Shown: piece by piece, positions 27,109 to 35,928 of the stretch
Layout: the number at the start of each line of letters is the position of its first letter
How positions within the stretch are numbered: the stretch's first letter is position 1
From: Vibrio maerlii
GTDB taxonomy: Bacteria; Pseudomonadota; Gammaproteobacteria; Enterobacterales; Vibrionaceae
Assembly: GCF_003415655.1 (NCBI RefSeq)
Contig: NZ_QRHC01000004.1
Location: forward strand, 124,001 to 188,000
DNA length: 64,000 bases
Reading direction: 5' to 3'
Position numbers and translations under genes: made by a program
Notes under the pieces: generated by a model
Seen by the model: the letters and a program-made list of their open reading frames with translations, nothing else
What the model was told of the DNA's origin: nothing
Databases searched by the model: none

Positions 27109-28203
27109 CTAGGCAAAAATGGCAGGCTGCGAGCACACCAGTTGTTCGTAAGTAGTGACCATGTCACGGATATCATTGTGAGCGCAGACAAACGTGCGTG
27201 GCGAAGGCGTATTCTGTTGAATTTGAGTCATCATTCTCTGTAAGCAGATAGCCATGTCTGGAATATTGTTGGCTTTGATAAGCATTCCTGTATGAGGACA
27301 CAAGGTTTCGTGTGACGAGCCAACGTTGGTGACGGCCGTTGGAATACCACATGCTTGCGCTTCTAATGCAGTTAATGGATAACCTTCATTGCGTGAAGGG
27401 AGGCAGAAGATATCGAGCGCTTGATAGAAACGTTCGACTTGGTCGACACGGCCGACAAAATGTACTCGCTCGCTCAGGTTGAGCTTATCAACTTGCTTTC
27501 TCAATGTTAGAAATTGGGAGCCATCTCCGGCGATAGCCAGATGTGTGGTTTTAGGTAGTAGCATGAGCGCTGAGATAAGAACGTCGTGGCCTTTGACGTG
27601 CTCTAGTCGACCCGCGCTACCTATGATCGTTGCGTGTTGTGGTAAGCCAAAACAAGCTCTCGCATCCGATTTATGACCTTCAACGAATCGTTGAGTATCG
27701 ATGCCATTGAGAATGGTTTTGACGTTCTGACTTGGGAAGAACCGCTGTACTTCTCGACCAACTTGTTTGGCATCAGCAACCAGATGAGGGCGTACAAGCT
27801 TGAGAGCAGCAGATTCCAAGGCGCGACGTTTCAGACTATGTAAATGCCACGCATCGTGCTCAGTGTGGATGCAATGAGCGACACCAGCGGTTTTTGCTGC
27901 AAATCCTGCGTAGAGTAATGGCCCAATGTGATGTGTGTGTACTACATCCGGTTGCAGAGTCTTAAACACCTTGTGCAGGGTCACAAGTAAAGGCAGTTGC
28001 ACACCCGGTTGCTTGTTTAAAAACGATAACTTGTTTTTGTATTGATTAAGTTTAGGCCATTTCGCTAGGGCCTCGTCTTTGGTGCCTTCTAGGCTGACAA
28101 TCAGAGTGTTGGACTGAGAGAACTGAACTATGTCTAGTACCAGGCTCTCAAGCCCACCTGGAGAAAGGTGCTGCACAACATGGATGACTCTTTGCTTGTT
28201 CAT
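27109..28203 (-). CDS. sypP: Glycosyltransferase family 4 (SypP)
   Basis: A 364-residue cytoplasmic GT-B enzyme. The N-terminal acceptor domain begins VIHVVQHLSPGGLESLVLD. The C-terminal donor domain has GSAGRLEHVKGHDVL and the EGYPLTALEA (E-x7-E) motif near 295. It adds a sugar to the lipid-linked Syp unit; donor and linkage are unknown. It is first in the sypPQR operon. The ATG has GGGAGA seven bases upstream, and a sigma-54 promoter with a predicted start about 25 bases before it. Confidence 0.9.
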   Translation of the reverse strand: MNKQRVIHVVQHLSPGGLESLVLDIVQFSQSNTLIVSLEGTKDEALAKWPKLNQYKNKLSFLNKQPGVQLPLLVTLHKVFKTLQPDVVHTHHIGPLLYAGFAAKTAGVAHCIHTEHDAWHLHSLKRRALESAALKLVRPHLVADAKQVGREVQRFFPSQNVKTILNGIDTQRFVEGHKSDARACFGLPQHATIIGSAGRLEHVKGHDVLISALMLLPKTTHLAIAGDGSQFLTLRKQVDKLNLSERVHFVGRVDQVERFYQALDIFCLPSRNEGYPLTALEAQACGIPTAVTNVGSSHETLCPHTGMLIKANNIPDMAICLQRMMTQIQQNTPSPRTFVCAHNDIRDMVTTYEQLVCSQPAIFA

Positions 28204-28239
28204 ATTGATCTCTCCCTATCTAAGACTATCTATGAAGTA

Positions 28240-28254
28240 GCATGAGTTGTGCCA
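28240..28254 (-). promoter_or_regulatory. Sigma-54 promoter of sypPQR
   Basis: Minus strand TGGCAC-AACTC-ATGC, close to consensus at correct spacing. An enhancer-like site overlaps the end of sypO upstream. Confidence 0.78.
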
Positions 28255-28300
28255 GTTTTAAGTTATTGTTTATTAGCGTTTTTGTTATTTTTCCTCGAAT

Positions 28301-29773
28301 TTACTTAATTTGAGAATCAATTTGAGTGGACTCTGTTTGAAATCTAGGCAGTGTCGTCAAAATAGGAATATCAGTGATGTTCGCAATATCTTGCGCATTG
28401 CGAATTGTAGAATCAAAGAACTCTAAAATAATCGCCAGGCCAATGCCTAAAGCGCATCCACCAAAAATGCCAGCGATGATAAAAATAATGGTAGGTAGGT
28501 TTGAAGGGCGAGTTGGCGTATACGGTAGATCAATCACTTTGACACGTTTACTCTCTTCAAATCTGCCAAGTGACCCGGTCAACTGCGCCATCTCATAACG
28601 CTGCAGCAGCTCTTCGTAAAGCTGACGTTTCATCTCTACATTGCGCTGCAGGCGAAAGATCTCTTTCACATGATCACCGAAGCTATGTGCTTTGACCTCT
28701 AGCTCCGTGATCATTTTGCCAAGGCGATTCGTTTCTTCCTTGAGTGATTCATATCGTCCACGTTCTTGCTGCAGTGAAGCAAGTTGCGTCATCAACAATG
28801 GTTGAATCGCATTGTTGGCGCTCAGTTGCTGGCTACTCGCCATATCCCAAAGTTGATCAGCGTTTAGGTTAGGCTGGTTTGATGCCAGCAGCGTTTCTCG
28901 TTCGGCTTCTAGTCTTTTTAGCTCACGTTGTTTTGCTTGTACCGCACTATGATTATTGGTGTATTTTGCTTGCAGTAGTGTTAACTCACTGCGAGTTTCA
29001 ATAATCTGATCTTCAATGCGACCAACAACTGGGTTGGTTTGTGAAAGCTGTTGGTCTAAAGAACCTAAGCTGCGCTCCACACCCGATAGCTCAGCTTGTT
29101 TTTCAGCAAGGCTTTGTTTAAGTGTTGCAAGTCGAGCGTAGGTTTGTGATTGCAGCTCTGGTGTTAACGTGGTGTGTTCATTGGTGTACTTCGCTAAGTT
29201 CTCTTCAGACTCTTGAAGTGAAATTAGACGCTTTTCAATGTGTTGGTTAAGGAACTCGCTAGAGTCGGTAATCGATGAACGTTCAGGGGCAAGAATTTGC
29301 TCGATAAAATGACGACTCACCGATTCTAGCAACTCTTTCATACCATCCGGGTTTGACGAAGAGTATTCGATCTTGAGCAGATCTTTACCGATTTGCTGAA
29401 CCTTTAATTGAGAAGCAATCGAAGCGATGACTTTTTCTCTCTCACTGTTAGGGTTTTGATCGTCAATTAGGCCTAACTCTTCGGCAACCATCCCCAAGAC
29501 GTGGCGACTTTTTAATAAAGTTTGGATCGCATTCAAACGATCGTTGAGCATGGTTGAAACCGCAATATCTTGCAAAAATGGGTTCATTTTCGCGGTTTCT
29601 TGAATCAACATGCTGGTGTGAGCTTTGTAAGTCGTAGGTGTGACCTTAGACACAAACAGCGCGATAATAGGTAAAAGCAACATTGGTAATGCGATGATCC
29701 AGCGGCGTCTCCAAGCAGCCAAAATGATGCTTACAAAACGCTCTTTCAACTGACGATTATTTTGATTATTCAT
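28301..29773 (-). CDS. sypO: Polysaccharide chain-length/co-polymerase protein, Wzz family (SypO)
   Basis: A predicted 490-residue polysaccharide co-polymerase. TM1 is at about 27-45 (WIIALPMLLLPIIALFVS), followed by a Wzz domain. A long periplasmic coiled-coil region comes next (about 170-400, rich in Leu/Glu/Gln heptads). The C-terminal Pro-rich motif (DLPYTPTRPSNLP) leads into TM2. There is no fused kinase domain; SypD could be its ATPase partner. The ATG at 29773 overlaps the sypN stop as ATGA and has GGAG five bases upstream. A start 15 codons earlier would lie inside sypN without support. Confidence 0.9.
   Translation of the reverse strand: MNNQNNRQLKERFVSIILAAWRRRWIIALPMLLLPIIALFVSKVTPTTYKAHTSMLIQETAKMNPFLQDIAVSTMLNDRLNAIQTLLKSRHVLGMVAEELGLIDDQNPNSEREKVIASIASQLKVQQIGKDLLKIEYSSSNPDGMKELLESVSRHFIEQILAPERSSITDSSEFLNQHIEKRLISLQESEENLAKYTNEHTTLTPELQSQTYARLATLKQSLAEKQAELSGVERSLGSLDQQLSQTNPVVGRIEDQIIETRSELTLLQAKYTNNHSAVQAKQRELKRLEAERETLLASNQPNLNADQLWDMASSQQLSANNAIQPLLMTQLASLQQERGRYESLKEETNRLGKMITELEVKAHSFGDHVKEIFRLQRNVEMKRQLYEELLQRYEMAQLTGSLGRFEESKRVKVIDLPYTPTRPSNLPTIIFIIAGIFGGCALGIGLAIILEFFDSTIRNAQDIANITDIPILTTLPRFQTESTQIDSQIK
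28302..28316. promoter_or_regulatory. SypG-type enhancer site, overlapping the sypO stop codon
   Basis: Minus strand TTCTCA-AAT-TAAGTA: the left arm is perfect and the right arm matches in four of six positions. An additional CTCAAATT direct repeat lies just upstream. It is centred about 55 bp from the -24 element of the sypP promoter. Confidence 0.6.
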
Positions 29774-30885
29774 AGTAACTCCAATAGCCAACTCACAAAC
29801 TGCGCACGCTGCTGCCAACTTTCATCAGCAACGGTTACAGGCTGAGGATGATTCCATTCAGAAGGATGATTCAGTAGCTGGATCATGTCTTCACTGCTAT
29901 TTACTAGGTTGATTTGATTTAGGTATGGATTAGCCGCATTGAAAGGCGTTGCCGCGATAGGTGTTCCCGCTGCGATGTATTCCATGAGTTTTAATGGGCT
30001 ACAAGCTCGTATCTGAGCGTTATCTTTGAACGGTAACCAACTCATGTCCCAATGTTGAGAGTAGCGGGGCAGAAGGTGATGAGGTCTAGGGCCTAACAAG
30101 TGTACATTGTGTAAGGATTCGAGCTCTGGGACAGGCTTCTCTTGCGGTCCTATGAACACGAAGTTCCAGTTTTGCATTCTCTGAGCGACCGAAGCGATAA
30201 GGTCGATATCTAGCCATTCAGATAAACTGCCGTAAAATCCAACAATGGGCTTACCTTGCGGTAGATCTGTCGCGATATCTGCGGGCGTTGAAAATAGGCG
30301 ATAATCAACGCCGTGTCTTACCATTTGGGTTTTCAATTTAGGAAACTTGTCTTGCATTTTGTCGCTAGCGACCAAGATAAGATCTGACTTTTCTGTGAGT
30401 TTTTCTTCATGCTGAAGAACGGTGTCGTGATCGACACCAGCGAGAGCACCAAAGTCGTCCCCACAGTAATACACAACTTTGCTTTCGCTCAGCTCTCCGC
30501 ATAAATCTGCTGCCGTAGGTAGCGATGTCCACAATATAGGGTCATTAAGTTCTAATGAGTCAATCAACGGACGAAGTTGGTGAGACATTACCGTTTTCGC
30601 CAGTTGTCTTTCCCAAGTGTATTTCGGTGCTGGAAAAGTACGGATGTTGGCGACAGTGATTTGTTCTTCCTGTGATAACGACTCTTTATTGCTGTAGTTC
30701 GCAGCGGATCTTCCCGATAGCTTGTTTACTACTCGGAGTAGATCTTTTTTGCAAAGCTTAGGTCGGCGCAATCCTATGGAGTTTACCCATAGCACTTTAC
30801 GGCTATGGCTTAAATATCTGACGATGTGTTGTGTGCTTGATGGCAGACCGCCAAAATCTTCACCAAATACAATAAGATCACGCAT
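29770..30885 (-). CDS. sypN: GT-B glycosyltransferase (SypN)
   Basis: A predicted 371-residue glycosyltransferase of the GT-B fold. The N-terminus is LIVFGEDFGGLPSSTQHI. The donor half has VGFYGSLSEWLDIDLI and RACSPLKLMEYIAAGTPIAATPF. It is probably a UDP-sugar-dependent transferase for the Syp repeat unit; specificity unknown. The ATG at 30885 is chosen because AAGGAGG lies eight bases upstream, and it overlaps sypM by only 8 bp. The longer frame would overlap sypM by 110 bp and adds 34 unconserved residues. Confidence 0.88.
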   Translation of the reverse strand: MRDLIVFGEDFGGLPSSTQHIVRYLSHSRKVLWVNSIGLRRPKLCKKDLLRVVNKLSGRSAANYSNKESLSQEEQITVANIRTFPAPKYTWERQLAKTVMSHQLRPLIDSLELNDPILWTSLPTAADLCGELSESKVVYYCGDDFGALAGVDHDTVLQHEEKLTEKSDLILVASDKMQDKFPKLKTQMVRHGVDYRLFSTPADIATDLPQGKPIVGFYGSLSEWLDIDLIASVAQRMQNWNFVFIGPQEKPVPELESLHNVHLLGPRPHHLLPRYSQHWDMSWLPFKDNAQIRACSPLKLMEYIAAGTPIAATPFNAANPYLNQINLVNSSEDMIQLLNHPSEWNHPQPVTVADESWQQRAQFVSWLLELL

Positions 30886-31663
30886 GGTAAGCCTCCTTGC
30901 TTTGTAACGAATCGTCTTGGTTTGCCTTGATGCTTTTGATGACTTTTGCAGGGTTGCCTGCAGCGATACTGAAGGGTGGAATGTCACGAGTTACAACGCT
31001 CCCCGCTGCAATAATGCTTCCTTCTCCAATCGTGACACCCGACTTGACGATGACGTTGGTTCCTAACCAGCAATCGCGTTTTAGGTGAATAGCACCGATT
31101 TGCTCCATATCATCAGGTTCACCGTTTGCACGACGCTGTGCATCTATTGGATGACCAGAATAGCCAAATAGGTTGCTACGTCCCGCGATTCGAACGTTGT
31201 CTTCGATGTGGACCTCTGTGCCTACTGCTATCGTGGTTTGCCAACCGATCCCAACGTTGTTACCTATTTTTAGCAGCGGGGTGGGAGTATGGTTGCTTGC
31301 TGAGAAAGTCGTATGTCCAGATATTCGGCAGCGGTTTCCAACTGAGATATTCAAAGGTCCGGATATGAAGGGTAGGCCACCATAAAGTAATAACTGTTTG
31401 CCTGAGTGAATACACCGGCCTCTAAAGGCGGGAGTGATGAACAACACGCGGGACACAAATTCAAAGCTATCACGGAATAGCGTGAGCGTTCGATACAGCA
31501 GCACGTTGATTAGACGAGGAAAGCGAATATCACACACTAAAATCGCTTTCAGTAACTTAAAAAGTGTTTTTGCAAACTGAGAGTCACTTTGCTTCAGCCA
31601 AATCTTAAATTGGTGAACGTTAAAACGAGAGGTTTTTGATTTATATGAGAGATTACTTTGCAT
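30878..31663 (-). CDS. sypM: Left-handed beta-helix acyltransferase (SypM)
   Basis: A 261-residue protein of the hexapeptide-repeat acetyltransferase (LbetaH) family. The N-terminal 90 or so residues are helical. Then come imperfect hexapeptide coils (ISVGNRCRISG, IGNNVGIGWQTTIAVG, VIVKSGVTIGEGSIIAAGSVVTRD) and the closing AGNPAKVIK motif. It is likely to O-acetylate a sugar of the Syp polysaccharide. The ATG has AGGAG seven bases upstream. It is first in the sypMNO unit, directly behind a sigma-54 promoter. Confidence 0.9.
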   Translation of the reverse strand: MQSNLSYKSKTSRFNVHQFKIWLKQSDSQFAKTLFKLLKAILVCDIRFPRLINVLLYRTLTLFRDSFEFVSRVLFITPAFRGRCIHSGKQLLLYGGLPFISGPLNISVGNRCRISGHTTFSASNHTPTPLLKIGNNVGIGWQTTIAVGTEVHIEDNVRIAGRSNLFGYSGHPIDAQRRANGEPDDMEQIGAIHLKRDCWLGTNVIVKSGVTIGEGSIIAAGSVVTRDIPPFSIAAGNPAKVIKSIKANQDDSLQSKEAYHA

Positions 31664-31702
31664 AGCCCCGCTCCTAAAATGAGGATGTCTAACAGGGTTA
31701 TT

Positions 31703-31717
31703 ACATGGTTTGTGCCA
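31703..31717 (-). promoter_or_regulatory. Sigma-54 promoter of sypMNO
   Basis: Minus strand TGGCAC-AAACC-ATGT at standard spacing; the last base departs from the usual C. The predicted start is about 30 bases before sypM. Confidence 0.72.
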
Positions 31718-31761
31718 GATTTTATTTTTATTAAAATCAGATGTTTAGGTTTGTTCTGTTT

Positions 31762-33213
31762 CTATTTCTCATTTTGAGAATCGTTCTGAGTAATTTTTGC
31801 TACGCAAATAATTAGCGCTGCCAGGATATAAATAGGCCATACGAACCCTTGTGTTAGGAAGGTGCCAGAAACAACAGTGCCTAGTAAACCTGCAAGAACT
31901 GCTTTTGCCATTGAGAGCAAGTAGCCGTGTGTTTCGTACGGAGCGGATTTTTTTGAGTTATTGGGTGAAGTGCTCTTTATTGTTGGATGAATATCGGTTT
32001 GAGTTAAAACCTTAATCGAGCGTTGAGCAGTGCGGAGTAACGACACGATCAACGCAAGAAATAGCATGAGCCCTAAGAACCCCGTCTCAGCTAAGACGCC
32101 AAACCAAGTGCTGTGTACCGCATGATTTAGTCCATCCCAGTGTGGGCTATAGAAAAAGTAGTTGAAATAAAAGTTGTTCAGTCCTACGCCAAAGAGAGGA
32201 TTGTCTAGTGCCATCTTGAAGGCTGCTTCCCATGCGTATAGTCGTCCCATTGCGGATGCATCAATACCTGCTTCGGCAGCTCCGCCTGAAGCGCGATCTG
32301 AAATCCCCGCTGCGATATAGAGAACCAACAAACCTATTGCACCAGCCAATGCTAACAGTGATTTTGAGCGAACAACTTGAGAGAGGAAGTATCCGCATAC
32401 TGCCACCATACCTAACAGCCCACCACGGCTCTGTGTTGCAATGATGGCGGCTATAAGCATAAAGGATATTAATCCGGCGAACAGCCTCTTAACGCCATGA
32501 AGGTTAGAACTGAAAAGCAAACTAATGCTAAAGCCCATTGGGAATAGAAGCACCAATGCTAAATCATTTGGGTCACCGAGCATTGAACCAATCGCGCGAC
32601 CGATAGTGACGCGGCTTCCCTCAACAAGCCCTATGCCCATCGCGGAGTTGTAAAGAGCGACAATACTGACTAATGCCCCTGCTAACACGATGGTCCAACA
32701 TGTCTTAGCTAAGTATTCCTTTCGATTCACAACCCATATTATTGCAAGTGTCATAATCATGATCTTCCAATAAATGCCTTTAAACGAATGGATCGCTACA
32801 CCACGGTTAGAAGCAAACACAACGCTTAATATAACGACAAGCCAGAATAGCAATAGCCACTTCATTGCAGGGTGCCAAACAAGCTTCAAGGTACGACTGA
32901 TCATTAAGTGCCAGCATATTGAAGCAAGCGCGCCTAATGAAAAAAGTAAGGGTAACTTGAAGGGCATCAACTGAGGTATGACTTCGTGGATACGAAAGAA
33001 TGAGAACACAACGAACAGTAAGATTAGCCAAAAAAGCATCCTGATCGTGGCGATAATAGCAATTGGTAGCAGGGCTATAGCTAACCCAACAACAGGGTGA
33101 GGAACAAAGTACCAACCAACAAACACCAGAAAACACACAGCAACGATAATGAACAAACTGGATCTGTTCATTCGATGAGTTGCGGTCATGCTTTGTTGGA
33201 TGGGACTACTCAT
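31762..33213 (-). CDS. sypL: O-antigen ligase/polymerase-type membrane protein (SypL)
   Basis: A 483-residue polytopic protein with about 11-12 TM helices and a large periplasmic loop. This is the Wzy_C (O-antigen ligase) pattern, with a GLNNFYFNYFF ... HAVHSTWFGVLAETGFLGLMLF segment near 345-395. It is predicted to polymerise or transfer Syp repeat units in the periplasm. It begins 25 bp after sypK. The 3' end doubles as the enhancer site for the sypM promoter, encoding Asp-Ser-Gln-Asn-Glu-Lys. Confidence 0.9.
   Translation of the reverse strand: MSSPIQQSMTATHRMNRSSLFIIVAVCFLVFVGWYFVPHPVVGLAIALLPIAIIATIRMLFWLILLFVVFSFFRIHEVIPQLMPFKLPLLFSLGALASICWHLMISRTLKLVWHPAMKWLLLFWLVVILSVVFASNRGVAIHSFKGIYWKIMIMTLAIIWVVNRKEYLAKTCWTIVLAGALVSIVALYNSAMGIGLVEGSRVTIGRAIGSMLGDPNDLALVLLFPMGFSISLLFSSNLHGVKRLFAGLISFMLIAAIIATQSRGGLLGMVAVCGYFLSQVVRSKSLLALAGAIGLLVLYIAAGISDRASGGAAEAGIDASAMGRLYAWEAAFKMALDNPLFGVGLNNFYFNYFFYSPHWDGLNHAVHSTWFGVLAETGFLGLMLFLALIVSLLRTAQRSIKVLTQTDIHPTIKSTSPNNSKKSAPYETHGYLLSMAKAVLAGLLGTVVSGTFLTQGFVWPIYILAALIICVAKITQNDSQNEK
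31766..31780. promoter_or_regulatory. SypG-type enhancer site inside the last codons of sypL
   Basis: TTCTCATTTTGAGAA is a perfect inverted repeat with 6-bp arms. It lies within the last six sense codons of sypL and is centred about 57 bp upstream of the -24 element of the sypM promoter. Confidence 0.7.
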
Positions 33214-33238
33214 TCAATCACCTTTTTACTGTATTGCC

Positions 33239-34687
33239 CTAGCAGCACCTTGAATGTTGATTCTCAAAATGAGAAACCAATTGGTTCTCTTTAAAAAGAT
33301 GGTAAATAGCCAATAAAAGTAGCGTGAGTGATACGCTGGTAACTCCGATCATTGCTACTGCGCTATTTGTGTGTGCTTCAAGAACAGATGGAGCAAAATA
33401 CAGACCACTTAGGCAAACTAATGTGATAGAAATTGAAAAGATAAAAGGCTTAGATGATTTAAAGATAGGAATGCATGCTTGGCTGGTGTGATATACCCAG
33501 ATGGTTTTTCCAAGTTGGGCACAACCAATAGATATCATGACTCCCCAAATTCCATAGGAAATCAATAACGCACAACAGCATAGCCCTACAATTGTTGTAA
33601 TTAGATTGATTTTAAACAGTTCTTGAGTGCGTTGCTTAACTAAAAGCCCAAGATTAACCAGTTCAGTGACTTCTTTGCCTAGCACCATAAATAGAGCACC
33701 CAGAATAAACAAACTCGTCTGTTGATATTGAGCGTCAAGCAGAATAGGTAATGCAAATTGGCTCAAAGACCCAACGACAATAATGAGTGCACAAACATAC
33801 ATGACGCCGAGAGTTGAGATAAATGCCGCATTGCGTTTGTCCTGTTGCAAAATGGCAAACCGCTTGGGCATCCACCACATACCAAAAGGTTGAACCAATA
33901 TGCAGGTGGCTAATGCAAACTTAGCCGCGATAGCGTACTGACCTAATGTCTCTAGATCAGAGCTTGATAGAACCAACCATCTTTCTGCTCCGTTAAGTCC
34001 AAATGCAACGACTGCCGAAGCTGTCATTGGAATCGCGTAGCGCATAGACTTAATTGAAAAACGAGAAGTGGGAACAACGAGTTTTAGATTTGATAACTTG
34101 TATACCCATATCCACTGAACGATGTGAGTAACCAGACCCGCAAGAAGCATGCTTGTCACGCCATAGTTGCACTCTAGTAAAGTGATGACCAGAAGCGCTT
34201 GGAACAGTGTGGTAAAGATAGATAACTTGGTAAATGCGGTAACGTGGTCTTGCATTCTCATCCAAGCCATTCCTATCGCGAGTGACCCGCTGATAATGAG
34301 TGACAAAAGAACAATCGCGATTTGCTGTGACTCAATATGATAGGGAAGTGAGTTCCCCCACATATCCAGGAGACCAAAAGCGATGATTAACAGAGTGATG
34401 AGAGCGGTTGACGTCAACAATGATAAGCTAAATAACTGGTTAGCTTTTTGTTTGGCACAAGTTTTTTTATCTTCACCATCGTTGGCAAAACGATAGAGAG
34501 CTTCGTGCAGGGAGCATGAAATAATAAGCGATATGAAGGTACTAGAGACGGTAATGAGCTCTAGTTGTCCATAATCCTCAGGGCTTAAATAGCGAGTGAT
34601 TATAGGTAGCATTAGCAAGGACGTTCCTTTCATTATGCATATCGCAAACCCGTAAGAGGCAATGTCTTTGAGTGCTGAAAGCTTCAT
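33239..34687 (-). CDS. sypK: Wzx-type polysaccharide flippase (SypK)
   Basis: A 482-residue membrane protein with 12-14 predicted TM helices. The N-terminus (SYGFAICIMKGTSLLMLPIITRYLSPEDYGQLELI) is typical of the polysaccharide biosynthesis/MATE flippase family. It moves lipid-linked repeat units across the inner membrane. The start overlaps the sypJ stop as ATGA. An inverted-repeat SypG-type site (33261-33275) lies seven codons before its own stop. Confidence 0.9.
   Translation of the reverse strand: MKLSALKDIASYGFAICIMKGTSLLMLPIITRYLSPEDYGQLELITVSSTFISLIISCSLHEALYRFANDGEDKKTCAKQKANQLFSLSLLTSTALITLLIIAFGLLDMWGNSLPYHIESQQIAIVLLSLIISGSLAIGMAWMRMQDHVTAFTKLSIFTTLFQALLVITLLECNYGVTSMLLAGLVTHIVQWIWVYKLSNLKLVVPTSRFSIKSMRYAIPMTASAVVAFGLNGAERWLVLSSSDLETLGQYAIAAKFALATCILVQPFGMWWMPKRFAILQQDKRNAAFISTLGVMYVCALIIVVGSLSQFALPILLDAQYQQTSLFILGALFMVLGKEVTELVNLGLLVKQRTQELFKINLITTIVGLCCCALLISYGIWGVMISIGCAQLGKTIWVYHTSQACIPIFKSSKPFIFSISITLVCLSGLYFAPSVLEAHTNSAVAMIGVTSVSLTLLLLAIYHLFKENQLVSHFENQHSRCC
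33261..33275. promoter_or_regulatory. Orphan SypG-type site inside the 3' end of sypK
   Basis: TTCTCA-AAA-TGAGAA, a perfect inverted repeat with 6-bp arms. Unlike the other sites it has no good sigma-54 promoter at the usual 45-70 bp; only a poor GG/GC match occurs near 33236-33250. Confidence 0.5.
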
Positions 34688-35928
34688 GCAGCACCTCGTT
34701 CATCGCTGGTTTCTGTACCTATTGCTTTCGTTTCTGATTCTGATTCTGTTGATTCTTCACTGCCTTCGAGAGCTAATTTTATCTGTTGGTAGCAGCGTTT
34801 TGCTGTATACGTTTTCGCAAGCTTATACCCATGACGAGCAATGGATTGATATTGATCTCTGTGTTGCGCTATTTCAACTAAAGCTTTGGCTAATGACTCT
34901 ACGTCGTTTGGTACATACTTAACGCAGTTCTGATGGTCGGTGAGTGTTTTATCCCAATAGGCACCATCTCGTGGAATGACAACCAAAAGACCTGCTGCCA
35001 TTGATTCTAAGACAGAAAGCCCAAAAGGTTCTGAATGAGAAGTTGAAACAAAAACATCGCAGTTTGCTCGGATCTCATCCAGGTTTTCCGGCTCTTCGAA
35101 CCATTTAATGTCTCTCACTAACTGAGGTGCTTCTGATTGCTCAACATAACTATTCTGAGGTTTGATATAACAAACAGAAGTGCTTAACAGCGTTTGCTTT
35201 GATGTGAGGTGATGCGCTTGTATCAGCAAGTCTAAACCTTTCCATTTCAATAAAGATGCTGCCCAAAAAAGTTTCAGAGTGCTGAAATTATTGGAGTCTG
35301 AGTTTCTAACGGAAGGCCAATGTGACTCAGGGATCCCATTAGTGAATGGAACGAAATACTCTGGCAAGTCCTTATCCTTTTGTTTAGACAAAAGTGTGTT
35401 GATACTTGATTTTGAAGAGGGAAGGTAAAAAGTTTGATGTCCCTGTTTTAGACACCAACTGACAACGCGACTGCCGAACACTGGCCCATGAATACACTGA
35501 ATTATTTTGATGGAGAGAATTTTACGGGTGAGTGCAGAAAACAAATAACCAGCAAGGTCGACACCTGGCCCTGAAATTAATAGTAAGGTGTTTAGTGAAA
35601 CGATACGTTTTGATGTCGAGTTAAATTGGGACCGACTCGAGAGCTTCAACCATAAGCCAACGATATTAAGCATAAGTACTATCTGTTTTACCCAGTAGCC
35701 CCAACCTGACGATTGTTTAATCAGAAATTGTGGGCACAACAAGCTGTGAATCAAAACTACACTTCGCTTGGTTGGCGCTCTATCAAGCCATTTATTCCAA
35801 CTTTTGGTGTCACTTGTCAGAATATGAAATCTTGTCTCACCGGAAACTTCAAGCATATGTCGAGTTGCAACTTTAGAGCCGCCCTCGAAAGGGATAGGAT
35901 CGAATACAATACATGCGTTTTTATTCAT
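34684..35928 (-). CDS. sypJ: Glycosyltransferase family 4 (SypJ)
   Basis: A 414-residue GT-B transferase. The donor domain contains FWAASLLKWKGLDLLIQAH and the E-x7-E motif in SEPFGLSVLESMAAGLLVV. The C-terminal 25 or so residues are a Glu/Ser/Thr-rich acidic tail of low complexity (near 34687-34760), unusual for the family. The ATG overlaps the sypI stop as TAATG and the stop overlaps sypK as ATGA, so translation through I-J-K is coupled. Confidence 0.88.
   Translation of the reverse strand: MNKNACIVFDPIPFEGGSKVATRHMLEVSGETRFHILTSDTKSWNKWLDRAPTKRSVVLIHSLLCPQFLIKQSSGWGYWVKQIVLMLNIVGLWLKLSSRSQFNSTSKRIVSLNTLLLISGPGVDLAGYLFSALTRKILSIKIIQCIHGPVFGSRVVSWCLKQGHQTFYLPSSKSSINTLLSKQKDKDLPEYFVPFTNGIPESHWPSVRNSDSNNFSTLKLFWAASLLKWKGLDLLIQAHHLTSKQTLLSTSVCYIKPQNSYVEQSEAPQLVRDIKWFEEPENLDEIRANCDVFVSTSHSEPFGLSVLESMAAGLLVVIPRDGAYWDKTLTDHQNCVKYVPNDVESLAKALVEIAQHRDQYQSIARHGYKLAKTYTAKRCYQQIKLALEGSEESTESESETKAIGTETSDERGAA

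Noticed and set aside
33236..33250. Sigma-54 promoter for sypL
   Set aside because: Only the GG and GC dinucleotides match at the right spacing; the -24 TGGCAC is absent and the distance to the enhancer is too short.
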